Below are positions 7,938-15,130 of a stretch of DNA of 22,023 bases, piece by piece. Location: contig JAEDNL010000020.1 in assembly GCA_016302505.1 (NCBI GenBank), positions 1-22,023 on the forward strand. Reading direction: 5' to 3'. The translations under genes and the position numbers were made by a program. Below the pieces are notes generated by a model that made no database searches, was not told where the DNA came from, and saw only the letters and a program-made list of their open reading frames with translations. This stretch comes from Bacilli bacterium. GTDB lineage: Bacteria; Bacillota_I; Bacilli_A; RF39; UBA660. Every line of letters starts with the position of its first letter. Position 1 is the first letter of the stretch.

Positions 7938-7943
7938 TATAAT
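7938..7943 (+). promoter_or_regulatory. -10 element of the lgt/trxB/rlmB/sigH cluster
   Basis: TATAAT, 16 nt before the chosen ATG at 7960. The predicted transcription start is at about 7950, next to GGTGA (7950-7954), which serves as ribosome binding site. Confidence 0.55.
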
Positions 7944-7959
7944 TATTATGGTGATTAAG

Positions 7960-8373
7960 ATGAGTAAAGGAAAATTATATAAAATTGATAAGAATATGAA
8001 TTTTAAGAGTGATACTACTACATTCATAGTTAGTCTTGTAATTTATGCAATTGTTTTAATGCTTGCGAATAGTTTATTTAAAAATATATATGTAGAGAAT
8101 TTTTTATATGCTTTAGTAGCTGCGTTAATACTTAGTGCTTTAAATTATACTATTAAACCTATATTAATATATTGGACATTACCACTTAGTGTAGTAACAT
8201 TTGGAATAGCTTATCCTCTTGTTAATATGATTATACTTAAGATATGTGACATTTTAATGGGAAGTGCATTTGAAATAAGTGGTTTCTTTTCTACATTTAT
8301 AATAGCTATATTTATAAGTGGTATGAAAATGTTTTTAGATAATTTTATTACTAATAATATAGGAGGTAGATAA
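7960..8373 (+). CDS. Four-helix membrane protein, phage-holin-4 superfamily (YvlD-like)
   Basis: A 137-residue protein with a short basic N-terminus and four hydrophobic segments (about 20-38, 48-66, 78-100 and 108-130). The pattern ALILSALNYTIKPIL followed by LPLSVVTFGIAYPLVN is typical of the family once called phage holin 4_2 (B. subtilis YvlD). It is a chromosomal inner-membrane family of unclear role, not a lysis holin. Family members often sit near lgt, as here. The start is placed at 7960 because GGTGA lies 5 nt before it; the in-frame ATG at 7948 falls at or before the predicted transcription start. One base separates its stop from lgt. Confidence 0.8.
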   Translation: MSKGKLYKIDKNMNFKSDTTTFIVSLVIYAIVLMLANSLFKNIYVENFLYALVAALILSALNYTIKPILIYWTLPLSVVTFGIAYPLVNMIILKICDILMGSAFEISGFFSTFIIAIFISGMKMFLDNFITNNIGGR

Positions 8374-8374
8374 T

Positions 8375-9190
8375 ATGTCTCCTGTTATTTTTACTGTTGG
8401 TAATTTTGAAATTAGATGGTATAGTGTTTTAATAGCTATTGCTGTATTAATATCATATTTTATGGTTATTAGAGAGGGAGAAAGGCTTAATATTAAAAAA
8501 GAATTTACATTTAATATGCTTTTTTGGACTTTAATATTTGGTATTATTGGAGCTAGAGCTTACTATGTTTTATTTAATTTAGATTATTATTCTCAAAATA
8601 TAAGTGAAATATTTAAAGTATGGAATGGTGGTCTTGCTATAACTGGTGGTACTATTGCAGGACTCGTAACAATACTTATATATTGTAAAAAGTATAAAGT
8701 AAATTCATTTAAAGTACTTGATATAGTAGTAATTGCATTATTATTATCACAAGCTATTGGTAGATGGGGTAATTTCTTTAATAGTGAAGCCTATGGTATA
8801 TCTGTTGAATATAAAACACTTGTTAATTTAAAAATAATACCTCAATTTATAATAGATAATATGTATATAAATGGTACTTATCATTTACCTATGTTTTATT
8901 TTGAATCTATTTGGTGTTTCTTAGGGTTTATAATATTATTATTTATTAGAAGAATGAGATATATAAAAGATGGTCAAATCCTTTCGTTTTATTTGATATG
9001 GTATGGATTTGCTAGATTTATAATAGAAATATTTAGAACAGATAGTTTAATGCTTGGTAGTGTTAAAATAGCATGTGTTATGAGTGCTATTATGTTTATA
9101 TCAGGTATAATTATAACTATAATTCAAAATAAAAAACCTAAATTAGATTGTTTATATAATGATGGTTTAAAAGAAGAGATTAGATTTTAA
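8375..9190 (+). CDS. lgt: Phosphatidylglycerol-prolipoprotein diacylglyceryl transferase
   Basis: A 271-residue polytopic membrane protein. It transfers diacylglycerol from phosphatidylglycerol to the lipobox cysteine of prolipoproteins, the first step of lipoprotein maturation. The Lgt signature GRWGNFFNSEAYG is at residues 129-141, including the essential Arg and Asn. GGLAITGG (85-92) occupies the position of the HGG-type loop. About seven hydrophobic segments and the length are normal for the family. AGGAGG precedes the ATG inside the end of the upstream gene. It would act on the lipoprotein encoded at 13955-14821 among others. Confidence 0.96.
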   Translation: MSPVIFTVGNFEIRWYSVLIAIAVLISYFMVIREGERLNIKKEFTFNMLFWTLIFGIIGARAYYVLFNLDYYSQNISEIFKVWNGGLAITGGTIAGLVTILIYCKKYKVNSFKVLDIVVIALLLSQAIGRWGNFFNSEAYGISVEYKTLVNLKIIPQFIIDNMYINGTYHLPMFYFESIWCFLGFIILLFIRRMRYIKDGQILSFYLIWYGFARFIIEIFRTDSLMLGSVKIACVMSAIMFISGIIITIIQNKKPKLDCLYNDGLKEEIRF

Positions 9191-9199
9191 GGAGATTAT

Positions 9200-10087
9200 A
9201 TGTACGATTGTATAATAGTTGGTATGGGAAGTGCTGGGATGAGTGCTGGATTGTATGCTAAAAGAAGTGGTATGAATACACTTATTATAGATGGTAGTGC
9301 TCCTGGTGGTTTATTAAATAAAATATCAATAGTTGAAAATTATATTGGAGTTGGTTCTATTAGTGGAATAGATCTTGCTCTTAAGATGTTTGAACAAATA
9401 AGAAATGAAGAAGTTCCATATAAAATTGAAACTGTAACTAGTGTTAAAAACAATAATGATTATAAAATAGTTTATACTACTAAAGGAGAATATAAAACTA
9501 AAACAATTATATTTGCAATAGGTAGAAAACCTAAAAGTAGTAGTATACCTTTTGAAGAAAAATATAAAAATAAAGGAATAAGTTATTGCGCTGTATGTGA
9601 TGCTTCTCTATATAAAAATAAAGAATTAGTTGTTTTAGGTGGAGGAAACTCTGCTTTTGAAGAGTCATTGTATTTAAGTAATTTTGCAAGTAAAATAACT
9701 ATTATTGTTAAAGATAAAATATCTGCTGATAAAGAACTTATAGATGATGTTAAATCTAAAAATATTAATATTATAACTGGTACTTTAGTAAGTGAATTTT
9801 TAGGTGATGACAATATAACTGGTGTTAGGCTTGATAATGGAAATATTATTAATTGTTCTGGTGTGTTTATTTATTATGGTTACATAGCAGAAACATCCTT
9901 TATTAATAATTTAGATATTACAGATGATGGGGGATATATATTAGTTGATAACGATATGAAAACTAAAATAGATGGTATTTATGCTTGTGGAGATATTATT
10001 AAAAAGAATGTATATCAAATAGTAACAGCATGTAGTGATGGGGCAATAGCAGCATTAAGTGCTAAAAAATATGTAACTAAGCATTAG
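9200..10087 (+). CDS. trxB: Thioredoxin reductase-like flavoprotein with altered NADPH site
   Basis: A 295-residue two-dinucleotide-domain flavoenzyme. The FAD site GMGSAG is at 8-13, with the FAD-domain ATG-like AIGRKP at 106-111. The redox pair is CAVC (C130, C133), then the second Rossmann loop GGGNSAFEE (147-155) and the terminal YACGDI. This is the low-molecular-weight thioredoxin reductase layout, and a thioredoxin is encoded at 21576. However, the HRRxxxR motif that binds the 2'-phosphate of NADPH is absent: the aligned stretch reads VKDKISADKEL (170-180). The electron donor may therefore be NADH or another carrier, as in atypical thioredoxin reductases; this is inference. It sits between lgt and rlmB with short gaps. 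Confidence 0.88.
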   Translation: MYDCIIVGMGSAGMSAGLYAKRSGMNTLIIDGSAPGGLLNKISIVENYIGVGSISGIDLALKMFEQIRNEEVPYKIETVTSVKNNNDYKIVYTTKGEYKTKTIIFAIGRKPKSSSIPFEEKYKNKGISYCAVCDASLYKNKELVVLGGGNSAFEESLYLSNFASKITIIVKDKISADKELIDDVKSKNINIITGTLVSEFLGDDNITGVRLDNGNIINCSGVFIYYGYIAETSFINNLDITDDGGYILVDNDMKTKIDGIYACGDIIKKNVYQIVTACSDGAIAALSAKKYVTKH

Positions 10088-10095
10088 GAGGTAAT

Positions 10096-10794
10096 ATGTT
10101 AGTATATGGTAAGAATGTAGCAATTGAAATACTTAAAGGTAATTATAAAATTAACAAAGTATTTTTAGATAATAATTATAAAGATGAAGATGTATTATCC
10201 TTATTAAACAAAAAAAATATTAAGAAGTTTCATATTGATAAGAATAAACTTGATAAGATGTGTCAAAGTTCTACTAATCAAGGTATAGCACTTGATATAG
10301 AAGATTTTAAATATTATACTTTAGAAGATATTGAGAATGATAATAATTCTAATTTTATTGTTATGTTAGATAGAATAGAAGACCCACATAATTTTGGAGC
10401 GATTATAAGGACATGTGAGTCTGCATTAGTTAACTATATAATAATACCTAAAAAGAGAAGTGTTACAGTAAATAGTACCGTATATAAAACATCAAGTGGT
10501 GCGATATCAAATATTAAAATTTGTGAGGTTGCTAATTTAAGAAATGCTATTAATAAACTTAAAGATTTAAACTATTGGGTATATGGTGCTGATATGAAAG
10601 GTAAAGATTATAGAACTATTGATTATAGTGGTAAAACATGTTTAATAATAGGTAATGAAGGGCATGGTCTTAAACAAATAGTAGCAGACAGTTGTGATGA
10701 AATTGTATCTATTCCTATGAAAGGTAAAGTTAATTCATTAAATGCATCTGTTGCTAGTGGTATATTAATATATGAAATAGTTAAATATAAATAG
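10096..10794 (+). CDS. rlmB: 23S rRNA (guanosine-2'-O-)-methyltransferase RlmB (TrmH/SpoU family)
   Basis: A 232-residue SPOUT methyltransferase. The N-terminal L30e-like substrate-binding domain (VYGKNVAIEIL onward) is followed by the three SpoU motifs: LDRIEDPHNFGAIIRTCE near 93-110, IIGNEGHGLK near 191-200, and IPMKGKVNSLNASVASGIL near 211-229, forming the trefoil knot for S-adenosylmethionine. RlmB methylates the ribose of G2251 in the peptidyl-transferase loop. Its position just before a SigH-like gene recalls the B. subtilis rlmB-yacP-sigH order, supporting RlmB over other SpoU paralogues; yacP is missing here. AGGAGG lies upstream of the ATG. Confidence 0.93.
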   Translation: MLVYGKNVAIEILKGNYKINKVFLDNNYKDEDVLSLLNKKNIKKFHIDKNKLDKMCQSSTNQGIALDIEDFKYYTLEDIENDNNSNFIVMLDRIEDPHNFGAIIRTCESALVNYIIIPKKRSVTVNSTVYKTSSGAISNIKICEVANLRNAINKLKDLNYWVYGADMKGKDYRTIDYSGKTCLIIGNEGHGLKQIVADSCDEIVSIPMKGKVNSLNASVASGILIYEIVKYK

Positions 10795-10801
10795 GTGTAT
10801 T

Positions 10802-11410
10802 ATGAATTATAAAGAATTAAATGATAATGAACTTGTTTATTTATGTAACGAGAATAATGAAGATGCTATAAACTTGGTTATTGATAAATATAAAAGTTGC
10901 ATAATAACTATTTTAAAAGAATATTTAAAAGAATATAATATTATAGGAGTAGAAATATCTGATCTTTATCAAGAAGGCTTAATTGGACTTTTACATGCGA
11001 TAGAGACATATGACAAAGAAAAAGAAGTTTTGTTTTATACTTATGCTTGTACTTGCATAAGAACTAGTATAATATCAGCTATAAGACAAACATTTAGGCA
11101 AAAAAATAGAATACTTAATAATTCATATTCATTAGATAGAATATTTAATGAATCTAATCAAAATTATTATGAAACATTTAAAGACATTTCTAATGAACCA
11201 AATAAATTACTTATAGATGAGGAAGAACAAATGGAATTAATAAATAATCTTAAAAATAAACTTAGTAAAATGGAGAGTAATATATTGGAACTTAAACTTC
11301 AAGGCCTTAAGAATGCAGAAATAGCTATTCTTTTAGATAAAGATAGAAAATTTGTTGAAAATACTATGTTTAGAATAACAAAAAAATATAAAGAATTAGT
11401 AAATGTATGA
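10802..11410 (+). CDS. Sigma-70 family RNA polymerase sigma factor, SigH-like
   Basis: A 202-residue protein. Region 2 includes the core-binding DLYQEGLIGLLHAIETYD (54-71) and the -10-recognition helix YTYACTCIRTSIISAIRQ (79-96). A linker leads to a region 4 helix-turn-helix at about 155-200 (MESNILELKLQGLKNAEIAI, then an ENTMFRITKKYKEL recognition helix). Length and order fit the SigH (Spo0H) group. Location directly after rlmB matches sigH synteny in Bacilli. In non-sporulating relatives SigH/ComX-type factors drive competence genes; whether it controls the pilin-like genes here is untested. It has an AGGTG ribosome site and an 8-bp gap to rlmB. The stop is TGA, showing normal code usage. 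Confidence 0.85.
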   Translation: MNYKELNDNELVYLCNENNEDAINLVIDKYKSCIITILKEYLKEYNIIGVEISDLYQEGLIGLLHAIETYDKEKEVLFYTYACTCIRTSIISAIRQTFRQKNRILNNSYSLDRIFNESNQNYYETFKDISNEPNKLLIDEEEQMELINNLKNKLSKMESNILELKLQGLKNAEIAILLDKDRKFVENTMFRITKKYKELVNV

Positions 11411-11416
11411 TATAAT
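11408..11416 (+). promoter_or_regulatory. Extended -10 promoter before ruvA
   Basis: TGATATAAT overlaps the stop codon of the sigma factor gene, and GTGAGG with the ruvA ATG follow 19 nt later. This allows ruvA-HAD-ruvB to be expressed apart from the upstream cluster. Confidence 0.55.
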
Positions 11417-11435
11417 TTTTAAGTGAGGTAATATT

Positions 11436-11987
11436 ATGTTTGATTATATAAATGGTATTGTTAGTCAGACAGTACTAAATTATGTAGTAATAGATTGTAA
11501 TGGAGTTGGATATAAAATATATACTCCAAATCCATATAAGTTTAAAGAAGGAGAAATTTCTAAATTATACGTATATAATCATGTAAGAGAAGATGAAAAT
11601 GTACTTTATGGATTTAGTAGTGAAGATGAAAGAAATTTATTTTTAAAACTTATTAATGTTAAAGGACTTGGCCCTAAAATGGCAATGCCAATACTTGCGA
11701 CTGGTTCTATTAATGGTATAATAGATGCGATAGATAGAGAAAATATATTATATCTTAAAAAATTTCCAAAAATAGGTGAAAAAGTAGCGAGACAAATAAT
11801 TCTAGATTTAAAGGGTAAACTTGTAATGAGTGAGAATGTTGATATTGATAATAGTGATGAACTTGTTCTTGCATTAGAGTCTCTTGGATATAAATCAGTT
11901 GATATTAAAAATGTAGTTGTTAAAGTTGATAAGACTCTTAGTATAGAACTACAAATAAAAGAAGCATTAAAATTATTATTAAAGTGA
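11436..11987 (+). CDS. ruvA: Holliday junction branch migration complex subunit RuvA
   Basis: A 183-residue protein. The N-terminal OB fold (MFDYINGIVS to about 62) has the typical GVGYKIYTPN turn. Two helix-hairpin-helix motifs follow (VKGLGPKMAMPIL at 75-87, FPKIGEKVARQIILDLKGKL at 110-129). After a short acidic linker comes the RuvB-contacting domain III (139-183). RuvA tetramers bind the four-way junction and load RuvB rings. No RuvC is encoded here, as expected for Bacilli, which use RecU. It ends with TGA seven bases before the HAD gene, which separates it from ruvB. Confidence 0.95.
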   Translation: MFDYINGIVSQTVLNYVVIDCNGVGYKIYTPNPYKFKEGEISKLYVYNHVREDENVLYGFSSEDERNLFLKLINVKGLGPKMAMPILATGSINGIIDAIDRENILYLKKFPKIGEKVARQIILDLKGKLVMSENVDIDNSDELVLALESLGYKSVDIKNVVVKVDKTLSIELQIKEALKLLLK

Positions 11988-11994
11988 GGTAATT

Positions 11995-12579
11995 ATGGTA
12001 ATAGGAATTGATATGGATGATACTATTTGTTCTACTAATGAATTAATAATAGAAGAAGCAGACAAATATGATAAAGAGGTACTAGGCGGTAGTGGTGTTA
12101 AAGATGTAGATGCATATGAATTTACTGATATGTTAGGATGGGCTCCTGAAATAAAAGGACAATTCTTTAAAGACAGATTAGAATTTATTATGAGTAATGC
12201 TACTATAAAACCAGATGCTCGTGAAGTAATAAATAAACTACATGATGAAGGATGTAAAATAATAATAATTACTTTTAGAAAAGCAAAATATTTAACTGAT
12301 CCATATAAACTAACTGAAGATTGGTTAAATAAAGAAGGAATTAAATTTGATAAAATATATGTAGATACAGGTTCTAAAGTAGATGAATGTATCGAATCTA
12401 AAGTTAATTTATTTATAGATGACAAAGAAATTCATTGTGAAGAAGTAAGTGATGCTGGAATAGATGTTATATTATTTACAAATGCATATAATCATAATGA
12501 AAAAAGATTTGTTAGATTTGATGATTGGTCAAATATATATAAATATATAAAGGAGAAATATAAATGGACGAGAGAATAG
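11995..12579 (+). CDS. HAD-superfamily 5'(3')-nucleotidase-like phosphatase
   Basis: A 194-residue HAD protein. Motif I is DMDDT at 6-10, with Asp6 as likely nucleophile and Asp8 as acid/base. IIITFR near 95-100 supplies the motif II Thr. FIDDKEIHC near 141-149 is motif III/IV, with the metal-binding Asp pair. The cap and size resemble the 5'(3')-deoxyribonucleotidase (NT5C) group, so dephosphorylation of nucleotides or a related phosphomonoester is likely but not certain. It lies between ruvA and ruvB and its last 16 bases overlap ruvB in another frame, implying translational coupling. GTGAGG precedes the ATG. Confidence 0.82.
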   Translation: MVIGIDMDDTICSTNELIIEEADKYDKEVLGGSGVKDVDAYEFTDMLGWAPEIKGQFFKDRLEFIMSNATIKPDAREVINKLHDEGCKIIIITFRKAKYLTDPYKLTEDWLNKEGIKFDKIYVDTGSKVDECIESKVNLFIDDKEIHCEEVSDAGIDVILFTNAYNHNEKRFVRFDDWSNIYKYIKEKYKWTRE

Positions 12580-13574
12580 TTACAAATCATGAATTAGAGG
12601 CAGATACTTTTGAAAAAACTATAAGACCCGATTCTTTTGATGAATATATTGGTCAAAAAGATGTAAAAGAAAATATTAAAGTTTTTGTATCAGCTGCTAA
12701 GATGAGAGCAACTAGTCTTGATCATGTTCTTTTATATGGTCCTCCTGGGCTTGGTAAAACTACACTTGCACATATAATAGCAAATGAACTTGGAAGTAAT
12801 ATTAAAACAGCTAGTGGACCTACTATTGAAAAGAGTGGAGATTTAGCTGCAATACTTTCAACTCTTGAACCTAATGATGTATTATTTATTGATGAAATAC
12901 ATAGAATACCAAGATATATTGAAGAAATATTGTATAGTGCTATGGAAGACTTTAAACTTGATATTATTATTGGTAGTGAAGGTCAAAGTAGAAATATTAA
13001 AATAGATTTACCACCTTTTACTTTAGTGGGAGCAACAACAAGAGCGGGAGATCTTACTGCTCCATTAAGAGATAGATTTGGTATAGTATCTAAATTAGAG
13101 TTTTATACTAATGAAGAATTAAGTTTGATAGTTAAAAGATCATCTAGGGTACTTAACTTAGAAATAGAAGATGAAGCAGCATATGAAATAGCTAAGAGAA
13201 GTAGAAAGACTCCTAGAATAGCTAATCGTTTGCTTAAAAGAGTTAGTGATTTTGCTCTTGTTAATGGTAATGGTATTATAACATTAGATATAGTTAAATC
13301 ATCTTTAAAAAGACTTAAAATTGATGAGTCTGGTCTTGATAGTACTGATATTGAATACTTAATGAGTATAATAAATAAATTTAATGGAGGACCTGTTGGA
13401 ATTGAATCAATCGCATCTTCTATTGGTGAAGAGGCAACTACTATAGAAGATGTTATAGAGCCTTTCTTATTACAAGAAGGCTATGTTAAGAGAACATCTA
13501 GAGGAAGAGTAATAACGGAAAAAACTTATAAAGAATTTAAAATAAATAATCAACAATCTTTATTTGATTATTAA
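12564..13574 (+). CDS. ruvB: Holliday junction branch migration ATPase RuvB
   Basis: A 336-residue AAA+ motor. It opens with the RuvB-specific IRPDSFDEYIGQ (20-31). Walker A is GPPGLGKT (59-66), Walker B is DEIH (110-113), sensor 1 is GATTRAG (156-162), and the arginine finger lies in LRDRFG (168-173). The C-terminal winged helix includes FNGGPVGIESIASSIGEE and a TSRGRVIT turn. Hexameric RuvB pumps DNA through the RuvA-bound junction. Length is normal. AAAGGAG lies upstream of the ATG, inside the HAD gene that overlaps its first 16 bases. A strong hairpin follows its stop. Confidence 0.97.
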   Translation: MDERIVTNHELEADTFEKTIRPDSFDEYIGQKDVKENIKVFVSAAKMRATSLDHVLLYGPPGLGKTTLAHIIANELGSNIKTASGPTIEKSGDLAAILSTLEPNDVLFIDEIHRIPRYIEEILYSAMEDFKLDIIIGSEGQSRNIKIDLPPFTLVGATTRAGDLTAPLRDRFGIVSKLEFYTNEELSLIVKRSSRVLNLEIEDEAAYEIAKRSRKTPRIANRLLKRVSDFALVNGNGIITLDIVKSSLKRLKIDESGLDSTDIEYLMSIINKFNGGPVGIESIASSIGEEATTIEDVIEPFLLQEGYVKRTSRGRVITEKTYKEFKINNQQSLFDY

Positions 13575-13619
13575 AAAAGAATATTAATCTTGTTTTAATC
13601 TTGTTTTAATATTCTTTTT
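13574..13619. terminator. Long bidirectional terminator hairpin with a repeat-bearing loop
   Basis: A perfect 14-bp stem (AAAAAGAATATTAA / TTAATATTCTTTTT) encloses an 18-nt loop that contains TCTTGTT twice. It starts at the ruvB stop and contains the 3' end of the convergent small gene, so it can terminate both. Confidence 0.75.
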
Positions 13620-13894
13620 AATTGTTTATAACTTATATGATTTTTATTATGTTCAAAGGATGATATACTTCTAGGATCAATACTTTTTTGAAATATATGT
13701 GAATATGAATTTAATTCAGTTATTTTGTATGAAGTTAATGTTTCTAAATCAATATAATGATTTCCTACTTTATAAAATAAACCCCATTTAACAAAATTAA
13801 GTTTATAGTTTAATATTTCTTTATCCTCAAAGATATATCTTTCTATTTTAGCAATTTCAACTAATTTTGCTTTAAATATTCTATTAGTATTCAT
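13595..13894 (-). CDS. Small hypothetical protein (99 aa)
   Basis: I do not recognise this family. It is a small basic, apparently soluble protein with no signal peptide and no cysteines. Support for it being a gene comes from its signals: AGAGGA about 6 nt before the ATG and a well-formed promoter (TTTACA, 16 bp, TGATATAAT) immediately upstream. Its last codons lie within the loop and stem of the terminator shared with ruvB. It is transcribed alone, convergent with ruvB and in the same direction as the lipoprotein gene. Confidence 0.7.
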   Translation of the reverse strand: MNTNRIFKAKLVEIAKIERYIFEDKEILNYKLNFVKWGLFYKVGNHYIDLETLTSYKITELNSYSHIFQKSIDPRSISSFEHNKNHISYKQLKRILKQD

Positions 13895-13916
13895 AAAATT
13901 CCTCTTTTAGTTTTAT

Positions 13917-13944
13917 ATTATATCATTAAATATATTTTTGTAAA
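13917..13944 (-). promoter_or_regulatory. Promoter of the 99-aa gene
   Basis: Minus strand: TTTACA (13939-13944), a 16-bp spacer, then TATAAT (13917-13922) preceded by TGA. Confidence 0.65.
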
Positions 13945-13976
13945 TAAAAAAGAATTAATTTTTATATAATTCCTTT
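13940..13976 (-). terminator. Terminator at the 3' end of the lipoprotein gene
   Basis: On the minus strand AAAGGAATTA pairs with TAATTCTTTT (one G-U) around a 9-nt loop and runs into TT then A. The left arm lies in the last codons of the gene. The hairpin overlaps the -35 of the next gene. Confidence 0.45.
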
Positions 13977-14821
13977 TTGTAATTATCTATTATTTCATCC
14001 ATAAGAATAATATAATCTTTTCCATTTTTTCTTTCTTCGTCAGATAAAGTGAATAAATCGTTTATAATGACTTTAGTTAATGAATTAGAAGATATATATT
14101 TTTCTTGTTCTTCTGTTAATTCTTCACCTTCTAGTATATATATATAATCAATATCTTTTGATTTTATTAATTTAGTTGCATCAGCATAAGATTTATCAAT
14201 TGATTCATTGTTTTTATCTATTGATATAACATTTATATTATATTTATTTAAATAATTGAATACATCACTAGTAGTAAGTATAGTATCATAATTTCCATTT
14301 TTACCAATATCATATAATTTAACATCTATTTCTGATACTTTTTCATTTAATTTTTTATAATTTTCTTCTATTTTTTCTTTAGTATATACATTATCATTAT
14401 ATTCAATTAAACTTGATTTAATATTACTACAAAGCATTAAGTAATTTGATGGATCTAACCATATATTAGTAATATTTAAATTATTATCCATTCCTTTGGT
14501 AGCGTCTATAAGTTTTAAGTTGGAGTTAGAATTTAATAAATCTTTAGCTAAATATGCTTCGTTTGCAATACCAGAATATACAAATATTTCACCAGTTGAA
14601 TAGATTTTTTTCTTTTTATCTGTTACCTCATAACTAGTAGTTGCATTATCTGGATAAACACTTGATATTTTATTATCATCATCATTGCATAGCATTTGAG
14701 TTGCATATTCAATGGGATAAAATGTAGTATAAATATATTTATCACTAAAATCCTCATTTAAATTACAACCACTAAGCATAATAATACATGAACATAATAA
14801 TAAAATTAATTTCTTTTTCAT
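13955..14821 (-). CDS. ZnuA/TroA-like substrate-binding lipoprotein lacking canonical metal ligands
   Basis: A 288-residue lipoprotein: a basic N-terminus, hydrophobic stretch and lipobox LSGC with Cys19 as the lipidation site. The mature part aligns in outline with cluster 9 (zinc/manganese) solute-binding proteins: YTTFYPIEYATQML, then FVYSG, IWLDP (120-124), a long central helix, and YIYILEGEELTEEQEKYI near the end. The usual metal-binding histidines are replaced: the PHDYEP position reads TTSYEV, DPHIWLDP reads ITNIWLDP, and HxAFxY reads SDVFNY. No ABC permease or ATPase adjoins it. It may bind another ligand or have a non-transport role. The start overlaps the yidD stop by four bases (ATGA), indicating coupling. 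Confidence 0.8.
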   Translation of the reverse strand: MKKKLILLLCSCIIMLSGCNLNEDFSDKYIYTTFYPIEYATQMLCNDDDNKISSVYPDNATTSYEVTDKKKKIYSTGEIFVYSGIANEAYLAKDLLNSNSNLKLIDATKGMDNNLNITNIWLDPSNYLMLCSNIKSSLIEYNDNVYTKEKIEENYKKLNEKVSEIDVKLYDIGKNGNYDTILTTSDVFNYLNKYNINVISIDKNNESIDKSYADATKLIKSKDIDYIYILEGEELTEEQEKYISSNSLTKVIINDLFTLSDEERKNGKDYIILMDEIIDNYKKELYKN

Positions 14822-15036
14822 ATTTTTTCTCCTTCTGTAACAGGGTCATAGCCAAATTTTCCAAAAGGATGACACCTTAATATTCTTTTTATTCCTTTAA
14901 ATATTCCTTTTAATCCATATAATTTTAAACACTGTTTCATATATTCACTACATGTAGGTGTAAATCTACAGCATGAATGACTATGAAATGGTGTTATTTG
15001 ATATAAATGAATTAATTTAATTAATATTTTAGTCAT
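14818..15036 (-). CDS. yidD: Membrane protein insertion efficiency factor YidD
   Basis: A 72-residue protein with the family core CCRFTPTCSEYMKQCLKLYG, then GIKRILRCHPFGKFGYDPV: conserved cysteines and the RCHP(F/W) block of YidD. The family associates with the membrane through an amphipathic N-terminus and assists YidC/OxaA-dependent insertion. It usually sits beside rnpA and yidC; here it is paired with a lipoprotein gene whose start overlaps its stop. No Shine-Dalgarno is visible before the ATG. A TATAAT ends six bases upstream, so the message may be leaderless. The start agrees with the usual YidD N-terminal length. Confidence 0.95.
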   Translation of the reverse strand: MTKILIKLIHLYQITPFHSHSCCRFTPTCSEYMKQCLKLYGLKGIFKGIKRILRCHPFGKFGYDPVTEGEKI

Positions 15037-15042
15037 ATTAAT

Positions 15043-15048
15043 ATTATA
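15043..15048 (-). promoter_or_regulatory. -10 element placing the yidD transcript start at its ATG
   Basis: Minus-strand TATAAT followed by only six bases (ATTAAT) before ATG; no ribosome binding site fits in between. An overlapping TATTAT (15048-15053) would give a leader of about 5 nt instead. Confidence 0.5.
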
Positions 15049-15091
15049 TAATATTATTTAACAAAAATAAATAACAAATACTTAAAAATTA

Positions 15092-15100
15092 TGGTATACT
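15092..15100 (+). promoter_or_regulatory. Extended -10 promoter of rnc
   Basis: TGGTATACT, 30 nt before the rnc ATG, with AGGAGG in between. No clear -35. Confidence 0.55.
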
Positions 15101-15130
15101 TAACACATACAAACATATTTAGGAGGAAGA

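Noticed and set aside
7960..8373. Prophage holin suggesting a phage remnant
   Set aside because: The superfamily name is historical; the YvlD-like members are chromosomal, and no other phage gene is nearby.
9583..9813. Minus-strand open frame inside trxB
   Set aside because: Covers the CAVC and NADPH-domain codons of trxB; a shadow.
11979..12425. Minus-strand open frame of 148 codons opposite the HAD gene
   Set aside because: The plus-strand HAD gene has clear catalytic motifs; this antisense frame has neither motifs nor signals.
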